Below, piece after piece: positions 23,892 through 32,152 of a stretch of 32,868 nucleotides of DNA. Made by a program: the position numbers and the translations under genes. The notes beneath the pieces are model-generated. The model was not told the DNA's origin, did no database searches, and saw only the letters and a program-made list of their open reading frames with translations. The stretch's first letter is position 1, and each line of letters starts with the position of its first letter. This stretch comes from Kineosporia sp. R_H_3. Its GTDB lineage: Bacteria; Actinomycetota; Actinomycetes; Actinomycetales; Kineosporiaceae. The stretch spans positions 12,231 to 45,098 of the forward strand of contig NZ_MWLL01000085.1 in assembly GCF_002198675.1 (NCBI RefSeq). Direction: 5' to 3'.

Positions 23892-24497
23892 ATGACCCTC
23901 ACGACCCCGACGACCGCGACGACCACGGGTGCGATGGCCGGCCGGGCGGCGACGCGTCCGCGCCTGTCCCGGCCCGCGGTCCTGCTGCCCGTCGCCGCCG
24001 CCTGGACCGCCCTGGCCGGTCTGCTCTTCGCGGGCACCGGGCGGTTCTCGCTCGCCGCCGTCGAGGCCGCGTGCGCGGGCCCGGCGCCGGACGTCACGTT
24101 CGCCCCCGCACCGGCCGCCGTCCGCGACTTCGCCCGCACCTGCGGCGCGCAGGGCCTGGCCGCGTACCGCGACCTGCAGGTCGTCGACCTGCTGTACCCC
24201 GCGGTCACCGCCCTCCTGCTCGCCGGCCTGGCCCTGCTGCTCGGCCGACGCGCCGGCGTCCGCCCCGCCCTGCTCACCCTCGCACCGGCCCTCGCGGCGG
24301 TCGGCGACTACACCGAGAACGTGGCGGCCTGGGCCCTCGTCCGGGCCGGCACCGCGGCCCCCGACTGGGTCGGCCCGGTCTTCCGCACGGGCTCGCTCGT
24401 CAAGAACGTCGCATCCTGGGCCGCCTGGACGTCGGTCCTGGCGCTGGCCGTCTGGGCGTTCGCCCGCTGGACGCTGCACCGGCGGCGGGCCGCCTGA
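23892..24497 (+). CDS. Four-TM membrane protein of unknown function
   Basis: A 201-residue integral membrane protein that I cannot assign to a named family. About four hydrophobic segments are visible: AVLLPVAAAWTALAGLLFAG, LLYPAVTALLLAGLALLLG, LLTLAPALAAVGDYTENVAA and ASWAAWTSVLALAVWAF. A loop between the first two contains two cysteines (AACAGP and ARTCGAQ) that could form an extracytoplasmic disulfide. The motif GDYTENV in a membrane segment is unusual and may be functional. The ATG at 23892 has GGAG six bases upstream. It is divergent from the MarR gene, so it is probably that regulator's target, perhaps in solvent or drug stress. Confidence 0.78.
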   Translation: MTLTTPTTATTTGAMAGRAATRPRLSRPAVLLPVAAAWTALAGLLFAGTGRFSLAAVEAACAGPAPDVTFAPAPAAVRDFARTCGAQGLAAYRDLQVVDLLYPAVTALLLAGLALLLGRRAGVRPALLTLAPALAAVGDYTENVAAWALVRAGTAAPDWVGPVFRTGSLVKNVASWAAWTSVLALAVWAFARWTLHRRRAA

Positions 24498-24510
24498 CCG
24501 CGCGCACGGG

Positions 24511-25002
24511 TCACCGCGGCGGGGGTCCGAGGATCTCGATGCGGTGCAGTGCGGCGGCGTGCCCGAGCGCCGCCGGGTCGACCGGGCCGGGCTCGGGCAG
24601 CCGCCGCTCGGCGGCGGGGACACCGACCGCGGCGGCGAAGTCCTCGAACCCGGCCGGGGTGGTGAGCTGCAGCGCCACGAGCGGGGCGTCGGCGCCGACC
24701 CGGAACGCGTGCGGCTCCCCCTTCGGCAGGAGCACGAAGTCCCCCGCCCCGGCGGCCAGCCTGCTGCCGGCGCAGAGGAACTCGGCCGCCCCGGAGAGCA
24801 CGTAGAACATCTCGTCCTCGACGAGGTGCCGGTGCAGCGGCGGCGCGAAACCGGCCGGGTTGACGAAGTGGGCGACCGTGAGCGCACCGCCGGTCACCGC
24901 GCCGGTCGCCTTGAGCGTCACGAGGTTGTCGAGGAACCAGAGCGCCTCCCCCTCGTCGGGGCGGAGCAGGTAGGGGGACGCGGCGACGGCCGGCTCGGTC
25001 AT
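24511..25002 (-). CDS. Cupin-domain protein
   Basis: A 163-residue single-cupin protein. The first cupin motif is present with His57, His59 and Glu64 (PPLHRHLVEDEMFYVLSG) and the second with His98 (LLPKGEPHAFRV), so a metal site looks complete. Such proteins include dioxygenases, isomerases and sensors; the substrate is unknown. It is divergent from a TetR regulator across 56 AT-rich bases and is the most likely target of that regulator. It converges on the four-TM gene. Confidence 0.88.
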   Translation of the reverse strand: MTEPAVAASPYLLRPDEGEALWFLDNLVTLKATGAVTGGALTVAHFVNPAGFAPPLHRHLVEDEMFYVLSGAAEFLCAGSRLAAGAGDFVLLPKGEPHAFRVGADAPLVALQLTTPAGFEDFAAAVGVPAAERRLPEPGPVDPAALGHAAALHRIEILGPPPR

Positions 25003-25008
25003 GGCGGA

Positions 25009-25045
25009 CCACTTTCACTAGATAATCAGTATGGTGAATAGGTGG
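25009..25045. promoter_or_regulatory. Candidate TetR operator between cupin and tetR genes
   Basis: An imperfect inverted repeat: CCAC-TTCAC (25009-25012 and 25014-25018) faces GTGAA-GTGG (25034-25038 and 25042-25045) around 15 AT-rich bases. TAGTAT at 25047-25052 follows as the -10 of the tetR gene. The position between divergent genes supports an operator; the repeat itself is only moderately good. Confidence 0.45.
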
Positions 25046-25058
25046 CTAGTATGACGAC

Positions 25059-25775
25059 GTGGCGATGGACGTCAAGCCCCCGGCCGACGGCGCACGGCGG
25101 CCCTACCGCTCGGCGGTGCGCGCCGAGTCCGCGCGGCGCACCCGCGCGGCCGTCGTCCGCGCCGCCCACGACCTCTTCCTCGAGCACGGGTACGGCGGCA
25201 CCTCGCTCGCGGACGTCGCGCTCCGTGCCGGCGTCGCCCGCCCGACCGTCGTCGCGGCGTTCGGCACCAAACCCGCTCTGCTGAAACGGGTCCTCGACGA
25301 GGCGCTGGCCGGGGACGACGAGCCGGTGCCGGTCCGCGACCGGCCCTGGTTCGCCCCCGTCTGGGACGCCGGGACGGCTGCCGACGCGTTGCGCGCCTAC
25401 GCGGACGTCTGCCTGCTCATCGGCCGGCGCGCCGGGCACGTCGTCGAGGTCGTCCGGCGGGCGACCGACTCCGCGCCCGAGGTCGCCGACCTCTGGGAGG
25501 GCTGGCTGCGCGGGCGGCGGGCCGGCGCCGCGATGGTCGTCGAGCGCGACGTCGTCAGCGCAGCGCTGCGCCCCGGGCTCACCCCGGCCACCGCCGCCGA
25601 CGTGCTGTGGACCCTCAACGACCCGGACCTCTTCGTCGGCCTCGTCGAGCACCAGGGCTGGGCCGAGGAGGCCTTCCGGGAGTGGCTCGCCGACACGATG
25701 GCGCGGCTGCTGCTCGACGAACCGCAGCAGGCCCCGCAGCAGCACGCCGCGCGGCGCACCCGCCCGCGCCGTTAG
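25059..25775 (+). CDS. TetR/AcrR family regulator
   Basis: A 238-residue regulator. The N-terminal TetR helix-turn-helix (about 25-70) reads RAAVVRAAHDLFLEHGYGGT, SLADVALRAGVARPTVVAAF and GTKPALLKRVLDEAL. The C-terminal ligand domain is variable, with a Gln/Arg-rich tail (DEPQQAPQQHAARRTRPRR). The GTG at 25059 is preceded six bases upstream by TAGTAT, favouring it as a leaderless start over the ATG at 25065. It is divergent from the cupin gene, and its stop overlaps the -10 box of yaaA. Confidence 0.9.
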   Translation: MAMDVKPPADGARRPYRSAVRAESARRTRAAVVRAAHDLFLEHGYGGTSLADVALRAGVARPTVVAAFGTKPALLKRVLDEALAGDDEPVPVRDRPWFAPVWDAGTAADALRAYADVCLLIGRRAGHVVEVVRRATDSAPEVADLWEGWLRGRRAGAAMVVERDVVSAALRPGLTPATAADVLWTLNDPDLFVGLVEHQGWAEEAFREWLADTMARLLLDEPQQAPQQHAARRTRPRR

Positions 25776-25786
25776 TCTCCGGACCC

Positions 25787-26563
25787 GTGCTCATCCTCCT
25801 GCCGCCGTCGGAGTCGAAGAACCCGCCGCCGCGGCGCGGCAACCCCGTCGACCTGGCGAAGCTCTCCTTCCCCGCGCTGACGGCGCTGCGCGCCCAGGTG
25901 CTCGACGCCCTCGTCGAGACGAGCGGCCGGGACGACGCGTTCGCCCGGCTCGACGTCGGCCCGTCGCTGGCAGCCGAGGTCGAACGCAACACCCGGCTGC
26001 CCGAGCTGCCGGCCAGGCCCGCGCTCGAGGTCTACAACGGCGTCCTCTACGACGCGCTCGACGCGAAGACCCTCTCCCCCGCCGCCAGGCGACGTGCCGG
26101 CAGCCGGCTCGTCATCGTGTCGGGCCTGTGGGGCGCCGTCCGGCCGACCGACCGGATCCCCGCCTACCGCTGCAACGTCTGCGCCCGTCTGGTCGGCCTG
26201 GGCACCCTCGAGCCCGCCTGGCGCGAGGTGCTCCCCGCCGTCCTCGCCGAGGCCGCCGGCCCCAAGGGCGTCGTCGTCGACTGCCGGTCGTCCAGCTACC
26301 TGGCGATGGGCCGCGTCCCCGCGCTCGGCACCCGCACCGTCGAGGTCCGCGTGCTCCGTGACGAGGCGGGCAGGCGCAACGTCGTCAGCCACATGGCCAA
26401 GCACACCCGCGGCGAGGTCGCCCGGCACCTGCTCGAGTCCGGCGCCGACCCGCGGACCGTCGAGGGCCTCGCCGAGGCGCTCGCGGACCGCTGGGACGTC
26501 GAGCTGCACCGCCCGCCGAGGCCGGGTCGTCCCTGGACCGTGGACGTCGTCGTCCAGGGCTGA
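25787..26563 (+). CDS. yaaA: YaaA family peroxide-stress protein
   Basis: A 258-residue protein of the YaaA (DUF328) family. In E. coli YaaA limits free iron during peroxide stress and can bind DNA. The start LILLPPSESKNPP is diagnostic, as are YNGVLYDALDAKTLSP, VIVSGLWGAVRPTDRIPAYR, VVDCRSSSYLAM and the basic VSHMAKHTRGEVARHLL. The GTG at 25787 starts the family's first strand directly. TAGTCT (25773-25778) lies eight bases upstream and includes the tetR stop codon, suggesting an independent leaderless message. Confidence 0.92.
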   Translation: MLILLPPSESKNPPPRRGNPVDLAKLSFPALTALRAQVLDALVETSGRDDAFARLDVGPSLAAEVERNTRLPELPARPALEVYNGVLYDALDAKTLSPAARRRAGSRLVIVSGLWGAVRPTDRIPAYRCNVCARLVGLGTLEPAWREVLPAVLAEAAGPKGVVVDCRSSSYLAMGRVPALGTRTVEVRVLRDEAGRRNVVSHMAKHTRGEVARHLLESGADPRTVEGLAEALADRWDVELHRPPRPGRPWTVDVVVQG

Positions 26564-26598
26564 GGGAGGGCGCCGGAGGCCGGCCGTACCGTGGCCCC

Positions 26599-28038
26599 AT
26601 GACGCCCGAGGAGTTCCGCGTGGCGGCGCACGCGCTCGTCGACTGGATCGCCGACCACCGCGCCCGCATCCCCGACCTGCCCGTGCAGGCGACGACGCGC
26701 CCCGGTGAGGTGGCGGCCGCGCTCCCGGCGCACGCACCCGAGACCCCCGAGGCGTTCGAGGCGGTCCTCGCCGACCTCGACCGGGTCGTCGTCCCGGGCA
26801 TCACCCAGACCCAGCACCCGGCGTTCTTCGGCTGGTTCCCCTCGAACGCCTCGCTCGCGTCCGTCCTCGGGGACTTCGCGTCCTCGGGTGTCGCCGCCCT
26901 CGGCATCACGTGGCAGTCCGCGCCCGCGCTGACCGAGGTCGAGGAGGTCGTCACCGACTGGCTGCGCGACCTGACGGGTCTCTCGCCCGCCTGGAAGGGC
27001 GCGATCCACGACACGGCCTCCACGGCGTGCCTCGTCGCCCTGCTCGCCGCCCGGGAGCGCGCGACCGGCTACTGCGAGACCCGCGGCGGCCTGCAGGCCG
27101 AACCGGCGCCGCTCGTCGTCTACACCTCGCCGCACGCGCACTCCTCCGTCGCGAAGGCGGCCCTGCTCGCCGGGTTCGGCAAGGACAACCTGCGCCTCGT
27201 CGACGTCGACCCGGTGACGTACGCGATGCGCCCGGAGGCGCTCGCGACGGCGATGGCGGACGACGTCGCGGCGGGACGCCGTCCGGCCGCCGTCGTCGCC
27301 GCCGTCGGGACGACCGGCACGACCGCGACGGACCCGGTGCGCCCCGTCGTCGAGGTGGCGGCCGCCCACGGCGCCTGGGTGCACGTCGACGCCGCGATGG
27401 CGGGCTCGGCGCTCCTGCTGCCGGAGTGCCGGCACCTCGTCGACGGCGTCGAGGGCGCGGACTCGCTCTCGTGGAACCCGCACAAGTGGATGGGCACGAT
27501 CCTCGACTGCTCGCTGCTCTACGTGCGCGACGTCGAGCACCTCGTGCGGGTCATGTCGACGAACCCGTCGTACCTGCGGTCGGCGGCTGACGGCGAGGTC
27601 ACCCAGTACAAGGACTGGGGGGTCCCGCTCGGGCGCCGGTTCCGCGCGCTCAAGCTGTGGTTCCACCTGCGCCTGGACGGCGTCGACGCGATCCGGGCCC
27701 GGCTGCGGCGCGACCTCGCGAACGCGCAGTGGTTCGCCGGGCAGGTGCGCGCCGAGCCGGGCTGGCGGGTGCTCGCACCCGTCGACCTGCAGACGGTCTG
27801 CGTGCGGCACGAGCCCGACGGCCTCGCCGGTGACGCCCTCGACGCGCACACGCTCGCCTGGGCCGGGGCGGTCAACGACTCGGGGACCGCGTTCGTCACG
27901 CCGTCCCTGCTCGACGGCAGGTGGATGGTCCGGGTCTCGATCGGTGCGGAGGCGACCGAGCGGGCCGACGTCGCGGCGCTGTGGGACCTGCTCCGGAAGG
28001 AGGCGGCCCGGCGCGAAACGGCCCGGCACGGAGCATGA
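26599..28038 (+). CDS. PLP-dependent aromatic-L-amino-acid decarboxylase family enzyme
   Basis: A 479-residue group II decarboxylase. The PLP-binding lysine is Lys296 in SWNPHKWMGT, Asp264 in VHVDAAMAGSA contacts the pyridine nitrogen, and His181 in YTSPHAHSSVAKA should stack on the cofactor. The segment AIHDTASTACLVALLAARE matches the DDC/tryptophan-decarboxylase version of the motif rather than the glutamate-decarboxylase one. HPAFFGWFPSNAS at the N-terminus is also DDC-like. The product is probably an aromatic amine such as tryptamine, tyramine or phenethylamine; exact substrate unknown. TACCGT (26587-26592) ends six bases before the ATG. It stands alone, so no pathway is implied. Confidence 0.92.
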   Translation: MTPEEFRVAAHALVDWIADHRARIPDLPVQATTRPGEVAAALPAHAPETPEAFEAVLADLDRVVVPGITQTQHPAFFGWFPSNASLASVLGDFASSGVAALGITWQSAPALTEVEEVVTDWLRDLTGLSPAWKGAIHDTASTACLVALLAARERATGYCETRGGLQAEPAPLVVYTSPHAHSSVAKAALLAGFGKDNLRLVDVDPVTYAMRPEALATAMADDVAAGRRPAAVVAAVGTTGTTATDPVRPVVEVAAAHGAWVHVDAAMAGSALLLPECRHLVDGVEGADSLSWNPHKWMGTILDCSLLYVRDVEHLVRVMSTNPSYLRSAADGEVTQYKDWGVPLGRRFRALKLWFHLRLDGVDAIRARLRRDLANAQWFAGQVRAEPGWRVLAPVDLQTVCVRHEPDGLAGDALDAHTLAWAGAVNDSGTAFVTPSLLDGRWMVRVSIGAEATERADVAALWDLLRKEAARRETARHGA

Positions 28039-28049
28039 CCCCGTGCCGG
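28023..28049 (+). terminator. Terminator hairpin of the decarboxylase gene
   Basis: Nine-base arms CCGGCACGG (28023-28031) and CCGTGCCGG (28041-28049) pair perfectly around nine bases that contain the stop codon. No T tract. Confidence 0.65.
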
Positions 28050-28094
28050 ACCGCCCGCCCGGCGCGGCCGGGGCACCGGCCGGCCGGACGACGA

Positions 28095-28110
28095 CCGGCT
28101 GCTCAGCCGG
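28095..28110 (-). terminator. Short hairpin at the end of the DUF4389 gene
   Basis: CCGGCTG (28095-28101) and CAGCCGG (28104-28110) are complementary; in practice this is a six-pair stem with a four-base loop. It overlaps the DUF4389 stop codon at 28103-28105. Confidence 0.45.
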
Positions 28111-29554
28111 AGAGCGTCGGGACCCGGGCGGACGGCGGACCCGCGGCGCCGGGGCCGGCGGGGCGGCCGGTGCCGCGCACGCCGACGGCGAGGAGCACGA
28201 CCCCGGCGGCGAGGCCGACGAGCCCCAGGACGATCAGCCCGAGCGCCGCGGCCCCGAGGGCCGGGAAGGTGGCCGCGACGTCCGCCCGGACGTCGACACC
28301 GGGCGACGAGTCGGCGTTGAGGACGACGATCGTCCAGTCGCCGCGCGACACGTCCCACGCCAGGGAGCGTCGCCCGGCGCCCGTCGCGGAGGCGACCCAG
28401 AAGGTCTGCGCGGCCGGTGCGGCCGGCGTCCCGTCACCGACGTGCTCGGCGTACGTGACCTGGTCGCCCCGGATGGTGCGCACCGTGGCGTAGGAGCTGC
28501 CGGTGAGGTAGCGGGTGACGTCCTGCGTCGGGGCGATCCCGACGAAGACCCGGTCCGCCGGATCCTGCGGCGTCACGCGGACCCGGACCGTGCCGAGCAT
28601 GTGGGACAGCGCCCAGTCCGCGCCGCTCCCCTCGAGCAGCACGCTGTCCGTCGTCACCGCCGACCCGGCGGTCGCGAACGTGGCGTCACCCGAGGTGAGG
28701 TAGTCGCCGTCGCGGGCGAACCGGTCGGCGGCGCCGAGCGCGGCGCCCGTCAGCAGCGGCCCGGTGGAGAGCAGGGCGAGCAGGCTGCCGGCGACCACGA
28801 GTCCGACCCGGCCCGCGCCCCAGTCGCCCCCGGCGAGCGGCCGGCCGGCCGGAGCGGGCGGTGCCGGTTCGGCACCTCGCCCGGCGGTGCCGGGATCGGT
28901 GCCGCCGAGGTCGAGCCGGAACGGCGGGTACACGTCGGTCATGAGCGCGCTGTACGCGGCCACCCGGAGCACCCAGCGGTCGAGCCCGAGGACGATGTCG
29001 AAGAGCGGCTCCGGGTAGGAGCCCCGGACGAGCAGGACGACGCCCGCGACGAGCACGAGGATGCCGACGAGACCGCCGCTCCCCCAACGCCACGCGTCGT
29101 CGCGCTCGGACGACGCCACCCAGGCACCGCCGCCGACGAGGAGCCCGACGACGACGTAGTGCGGGATGGCGAGCAGCCACCACTTCACGAGGACGAGGCC
29201 GCGGGACAGCCGCGGCGGGTAGGCGACGTCGAACCGGGCCGGGTAGTCGGGGACGTCCGCGAGCGTGAACGGCGGGTACCGGTCGGTGCCGAGGGCACCG
29301 CTGCCGTAGTACGCGACGCGCCAGCCCCAGCGCATGACGCCGACGTTGAAGTCGAACACCGCGCGCGGGTACCGGCCGGTGAACAGGATCGAGAAGAAGG
29401 CCACGACGGTCATGACGCAGAACGCGACCCACAGGAACGCCAGGCAGATGTAGTGCGGGACGAGCAGGATCCACTTGACGAGCCACAGCCACCGCGACAG
29501 GTGGGGGTCGAGGGCCGCGTCCACGGTGACCGGGTAGGCCGGTGCGGAGGACAT
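28103..29554 (-). CDS. DUF4389 membrane protein
   Basis: A 483-residue membrane protein with two DUF4389 modules in tandem. Each starts with a repeated pattern: SRWLWLVKWILLVPHYICLA near residue 20 and SRGLVLVKWWLLAIPHYVVV near 115. Each continues with a membrane hairpin and an (F/Y)D motif (AVFDFNVGVMRWGWRVAYY; PLFDIVLGLDRWVLRVAAY). A Pro/Gly/Ala linker leads to a further TM and a large beta-rich outside domain (about 285-435), and a final TM near 440-465. The function of the family is unknown. AGAAGTGG provides a ribosome binding site before the ATG. It is divergent from the 352-residue alpha/beta hydrolase gene. Confidence 0.85.
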   Translation of the reverse strand: MSSAPAYPVTVDAALDPHLSRWLWLVKWILLVPHYICLAFLWVAFCVMTVVAFFSILFTGRYPRAVFDFNVGVMRWGWRVAYYGSGALGTDRYPPFTLADVPDYPARFDVAYPPRLSRGLVLVKWWLLAIPHYVVVGLLVGGGAWVASSERDDAWRWGSGGLVGILVLVAGVVLLVRGSYPEPLFDIVLGLDRWVLRVAAYSALMTDVYPPFRLDLGGTDPGTAGRGAEPAPPAPAGRPLAGGDWGAGRVGLVVAGSLLALLSTGPLLTGAALGAADRFARDGDYLTSGDATFATAGSAVTTDSVLLEGSGADWALSHMLGTVRVRVTPQDPADRVFVGIAPTQDVTRYLTGSSYATVRTIRGDQVTYAEHVGDGTPAAPAAQTFWVASATGAGRRSLAWDVSRGDWTIVVLNADSSPGVDVRADVAATFPALGAAALGLIVLGLVGLAAGVVLLAVGVRGTGRPAGPGAAGPPSARVPTLSG

Positions 29555-29682
29555 GGCGAATCACCACTTCTCTTTCGGGCGGCCTCCAGTCTTCCCGGTC
29601 CGGAACGCGATGGTTCGGGGCGTATGTCCTTGATCCCCGGCGGTCGGGACCCGCGCCTGCGCCCGCGGCGTCTCCGGCGTCC

Positions 29683-29711
29683 TTGACACTGCGTCCTGCC
29701 GATGCGTAGAT
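29683..29711 (+). promoter_or_regulatory. Promoter of the alpha/beta hydrolase gene
   Basis: A perfect -35 TTGACA (29683-29688) is followed after 17 bases by GTAGAT (29706-29711), or after 18 by TAGATG. Transcription would begin near 29718, leaving a leader of about 33 bases with a GAGGAG ribosome binding site. This is one of few genes here with a normal leader. Confidence 0.7.
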
Positions 29712-29751
29712 GCCGCGACGCCGATGTCGTCCCCACCCCGAGGAGCGCCCC

Positions 29752-30810
29752 GTGGACCTTCCGTCCGGAGTCACGTCGCACACCGCGCAGACCGCGCGCC
29801 TGACCACGCACTGGATCGAGTCCGGGCCGCAGGACGGCGTCCCCGTGGTGCTCGTGCACGGCAACCTCTCGACGGGGCGGTTCTACGAGCACGTCCTCCC
29901 GGGCGCGCCGGGCCGGTTCCGTTTCATCGCCCCGGACATGCGGGGCTTCGGGGACAGCGAGAAGGCCGACCTCGACGCGACCCGCGGGCTGCGCGACTGG
30001 TCGGACGACGTCAAGGCGCTCGTCGACCACCTCGGCATCACCGCCCCGATCCACCTCGCGGGCTGGTCGACCGGCGGCGCGGCGATCTCGCACTACGCCC
30101 TGGACCACGGCGGCGTCGCCTCGCTGACGTACATCGACCCGGTGTCCCCGTACGGGTTCGGCGGCGTCCACCGGGACGGCACGCCGTCCTTCCCGGACCA
30201 CGCCGGCTCCGGCGGCGGCACCGGCAGCCCGGACTTCGTCGCCCGCCTGCGCGACGGCGACCGCGGCACCGACTCGCCGTTCTCGCCGCGCAACGTCATG
30301 CGGACGTCGTACTGGGCGAGCACCCACACCGTCGACCCCGAGCGCGAGGACATGCTCGTCGACGAGGTCCTCAAGTCGCTCATCGGCGACGGCGGCTACC
30401 CCGGCGACACGACGACGTCGGAGAACTGGCCGGGCGTCGCGCCGGGCACCAAGGGCATCCTCAACGCCCTGTCCCCCAAGTACTGCAACTGGTCCTCGAT
30501 CGTCGACCTCGACCCGAAGCCGCCGATCCTGTGGACCCACGGCGAGGCCGACATCGTCGTCGCCGACGGCTCCGCGTGGGAGATGGGCACCCTCGGCGCG
30601 GCCGGGCACGTCCCCGGCTGGCCGGGCGCCGACGTCATGCCGCCGCAGCTCATGGTCACCCAGCTCCGCGACGTCTTCACCGCTTACGCCGACAAGGGCG
30701 GCTCGGTGCGGATGGAGATCATCCCCGGCTCCGGCCACGGCCCGGTGTTCGACAACGAGGCCGTCTGGACCGAGATGTTCTTCACGCACCTGGAGGCGGC
30801 CGCCGGCTGA
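29752..30810 (+). CDS. Alpha/beta hydrolase
   Basis: A 352-residue alpha/beta hydrolase. The oxyanion region is VVLVHGNLSTGRFYEH (HGN at 36-38). The nucleophile elbow is LAGWSTGGAAISHY (Ser106). A probable acid residue is in WTHGEADIVVADGSAW and the catalytic His is in IPGSGHGPVFD. The lid region between about 130 and 250 is long and rich in Gly, Ser and Asp. No cleavable signal peptide is seen, so it should be cytoplasmic. The GTG at 29752 follows GAGGAG at good spacing. The substrate is unknown. It converges with the exonuclease gene, six bases apart. Confidence 0.88.
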   Translation: MDLPSGVTSHTAQTARLTTHWIESGPQDGVPVVLVHGNLSTGRFYEHVLPGAPGRFRFIAPDMRGFGDSEKADLDATRGLRDWSDDVKALVDHLGITAPIHLAGWSTGGAAISHYALDHGGVASLTYIDPVSPYGFGGVHRDGTPSFPDHAGSGGGTGSPDFVARLRDGDRGTDSPFSPRNVMRTSYWASTHTVDPEREDMLVDEVLKSLIGDGGYPGDTTTSENWPGVAPGTKGILNALSPKYCNWSSIVDLDPKPPILWTHGEADIVVADGSAWEMGTLGAAGHVPGWPGADVMPPQLMVTQLRDVFTAYADKGGSVRMEIIPGSGHGPVFDNEAVWTEMFFTHLEAAAG

Positions 30811-30820
30811 CCGGGGTCAG
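30807..30820. terminator. Palindrome spanning two facing stop codons
   Basis: CTGACC-GG-GGTCAG is a perfect 14-base palindrome that contains both the hydrolase TGA and the exonuclease TGA on the other strand. It may act as a small shared terminator, but the stem is short. Confidence 0.35.
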
Positions 30821-32070
30821 AACAGCTCGAGCTGGTCCTCGCACGCGGCGACCGGGCGGCCGCGACGCCGTCCGGTCGCGGCGGCCGTGAGGTCGACGGT
30901 CGCCACCGCGGCCCGAGCTGCCTGCTCGACGGCCTGGCCGACCGCGCGCGCGGTCGCCTCCCGCAGGTCGGCGAGCTCGGCGAGCGTCGGCACCACCCGC
31001 ACCTCCCACGGCGCGGGCTCCTCCGCGAGGCGCAGCGCCTTGGGCACGGTGTCGTAGCCGTTCGGCGCCCACGGCGGCGGTTCGCCGCCGACGAGCGCCC
31101 AGAGCGAGCGGCCGAGCCGGATCCCGCGCGCCCGCAGCGCCGCGATGAGCCGGGACGGCTCGAGCGGCAGCCGCAGCTCGTCGAGGTCGGGCAGCGGCAG
31201 GTCGTCGTGCATCGTCATGAGGTGCCGGTTGAGCTCGACGACGTCCCGGGTGTCCGGGTCCGCGAGGGCGGCGGCGCAGGCGGCCCCGACGACCGCCTCG
31301 ACCTCCGCGGCGCGGTCGTCGTCCAACGCGTGCAGCGCGGCGTCGAGCGACCCGAAGGCGCCGAGCAGCCGGGCGGCCGTCTTCTCGCCGATCCCCGCGA
31401 CGCCCGGCAGGTTGTCGCTCGGGTCGCCGCGCAGCGCTGCGAGGTCGCGGTAGTGCGCGGGCAGCACCCCGTAGGCGGTGCGGACCTGGGTCGGGGTGAC
31501 GAGCGACCCGGCCTCGACACCGCCGTCGCCCACGCGCAGCACGGACGTCGTGTCGTCGACGAGGGCGAAGGTGTCCCGGTCGCTCGTCACGAGCACGCTG
31601 CGCCAGCCGGCCTCCCGGGCCAGGGCCGCCCCGGACGCCATGACGTCGTCCCCCTCGTAGCCGCGCACGCACGCGAACGGCACCCCGGCCGCACCGAGCA
31701 GGTCCGGCGCGAGGTCGAGCTGGACCTGCAGGTCGTGGTCCTTCTCCGGGCGGTGCGCCTTGTAGGCCGCGTGCCGGCCGGCCCGGACCGACTGCTCGTG
31801 CGAGTCGAGGGCGACGAGGACGGCGTCCGGCCGCAGCCGTGCGGCGGCCTGGGCGAGCGCCGTGACGAGGCCGCGCAGCGCCCACGTCGGGCGGCCGAGC
31901 GCGTCCCGCTCGTCGTCGCCCGCCATGCCGTGGTACGCCCGGTGGAGCAGGCCGTCGCCGTCGAGGACGACGAGCAGCGGCGGCTCCGACGGCGTGCGCC
32001 CGGGCGACGCGGCGGAGGAGGCGCCCCGCTGCGCCCCCCGTACCGTCTGCGCCGTCACGGGTCCCAGCAT
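30817..32070 (-). CDS. 5'-3' exonuclease (PolI N-domain/FEN family) with C-terminal clamp motif
   Basis: A 417-residue flap-type nuclease free of a polymerase domain. The acidic metal-binding residues are in LLVVLDGDGLLHRAYHG, CVRGYEGDDVMASGAA and VTSDRDTFALV. The helix-hairpin-helix DNA-binding segment is RGDPSDNLPGVAGIGEKTAA. It probably removes RNA primers or flaps during replication and repair. The last five residues, QLELF, match the beta sliding clamp-binding consensus QL(S/D)LF. A basic Ala-rich stretch (TGRRRGRPVAA) precedes it. The start is uncertain: the ATG at 32070, or the GTG at 32058 with GATGCT seven bases upstream. Confidence 0.9.
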   Translation of the reverse strand: MLGPVTAQTVRGAQRGASSAASPGRTPSEPPLLVVLDGDGLLHRAYHGMAGDDERDALGRPTWALRGLVTALAQAAARLRPDAVLVALDSHEQSVRAGRHAAYKAHRPEKDHDLQVQLDLAPDLLGAAGVPFACVRGYEGDDVMASGAALAREAGWRSVLVTSDRDTFALVDDTTSVLRVGDGGVEAGSLVTPTQVRTAYGVLPAHYRDLAALRGDPSDNLPGVAGIGEKTAARLLGAFGSLDAALHALDDDRAAEVEAVVGAACAAALADPDTRDVVELNRHLMTMHDDLPLPDLDELRLPLEPSRLIAALRARGIRLGRSLWALVGGEPPPWAPNGYDTVPKALRLAEEPAPWEVRVVPTLAELADLREATARAVGQAVEQAARAAVATVDLTAAATGRRRGRPVAACEDQLELF

Positions 32071-32152
32071 CCCCCGAGAGGGCCCTGCAGAGGAAGCGGA
32101 TCGTTCGAACAGGTGTCCAGCGTGTCGCGCCGCCTCGGGCAGGGCCCGTGCC

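Noticed and set aside
24495-24513. TGACC...GGTCA inverted repeat at the convergent ends of the four-TM and cupin genes.
   Set aside because: Facing TGA stop codons create such symmetry by default; only five pairs form.
32105-32120. Possible second LexA box upstream of the 5'-3' exonuclease (TCGAAC-AGGT-GTCCAG).
   Set aside because: The left half is perfect but the right half matches GTTCGA at only three of six positions, so it is probably chance.
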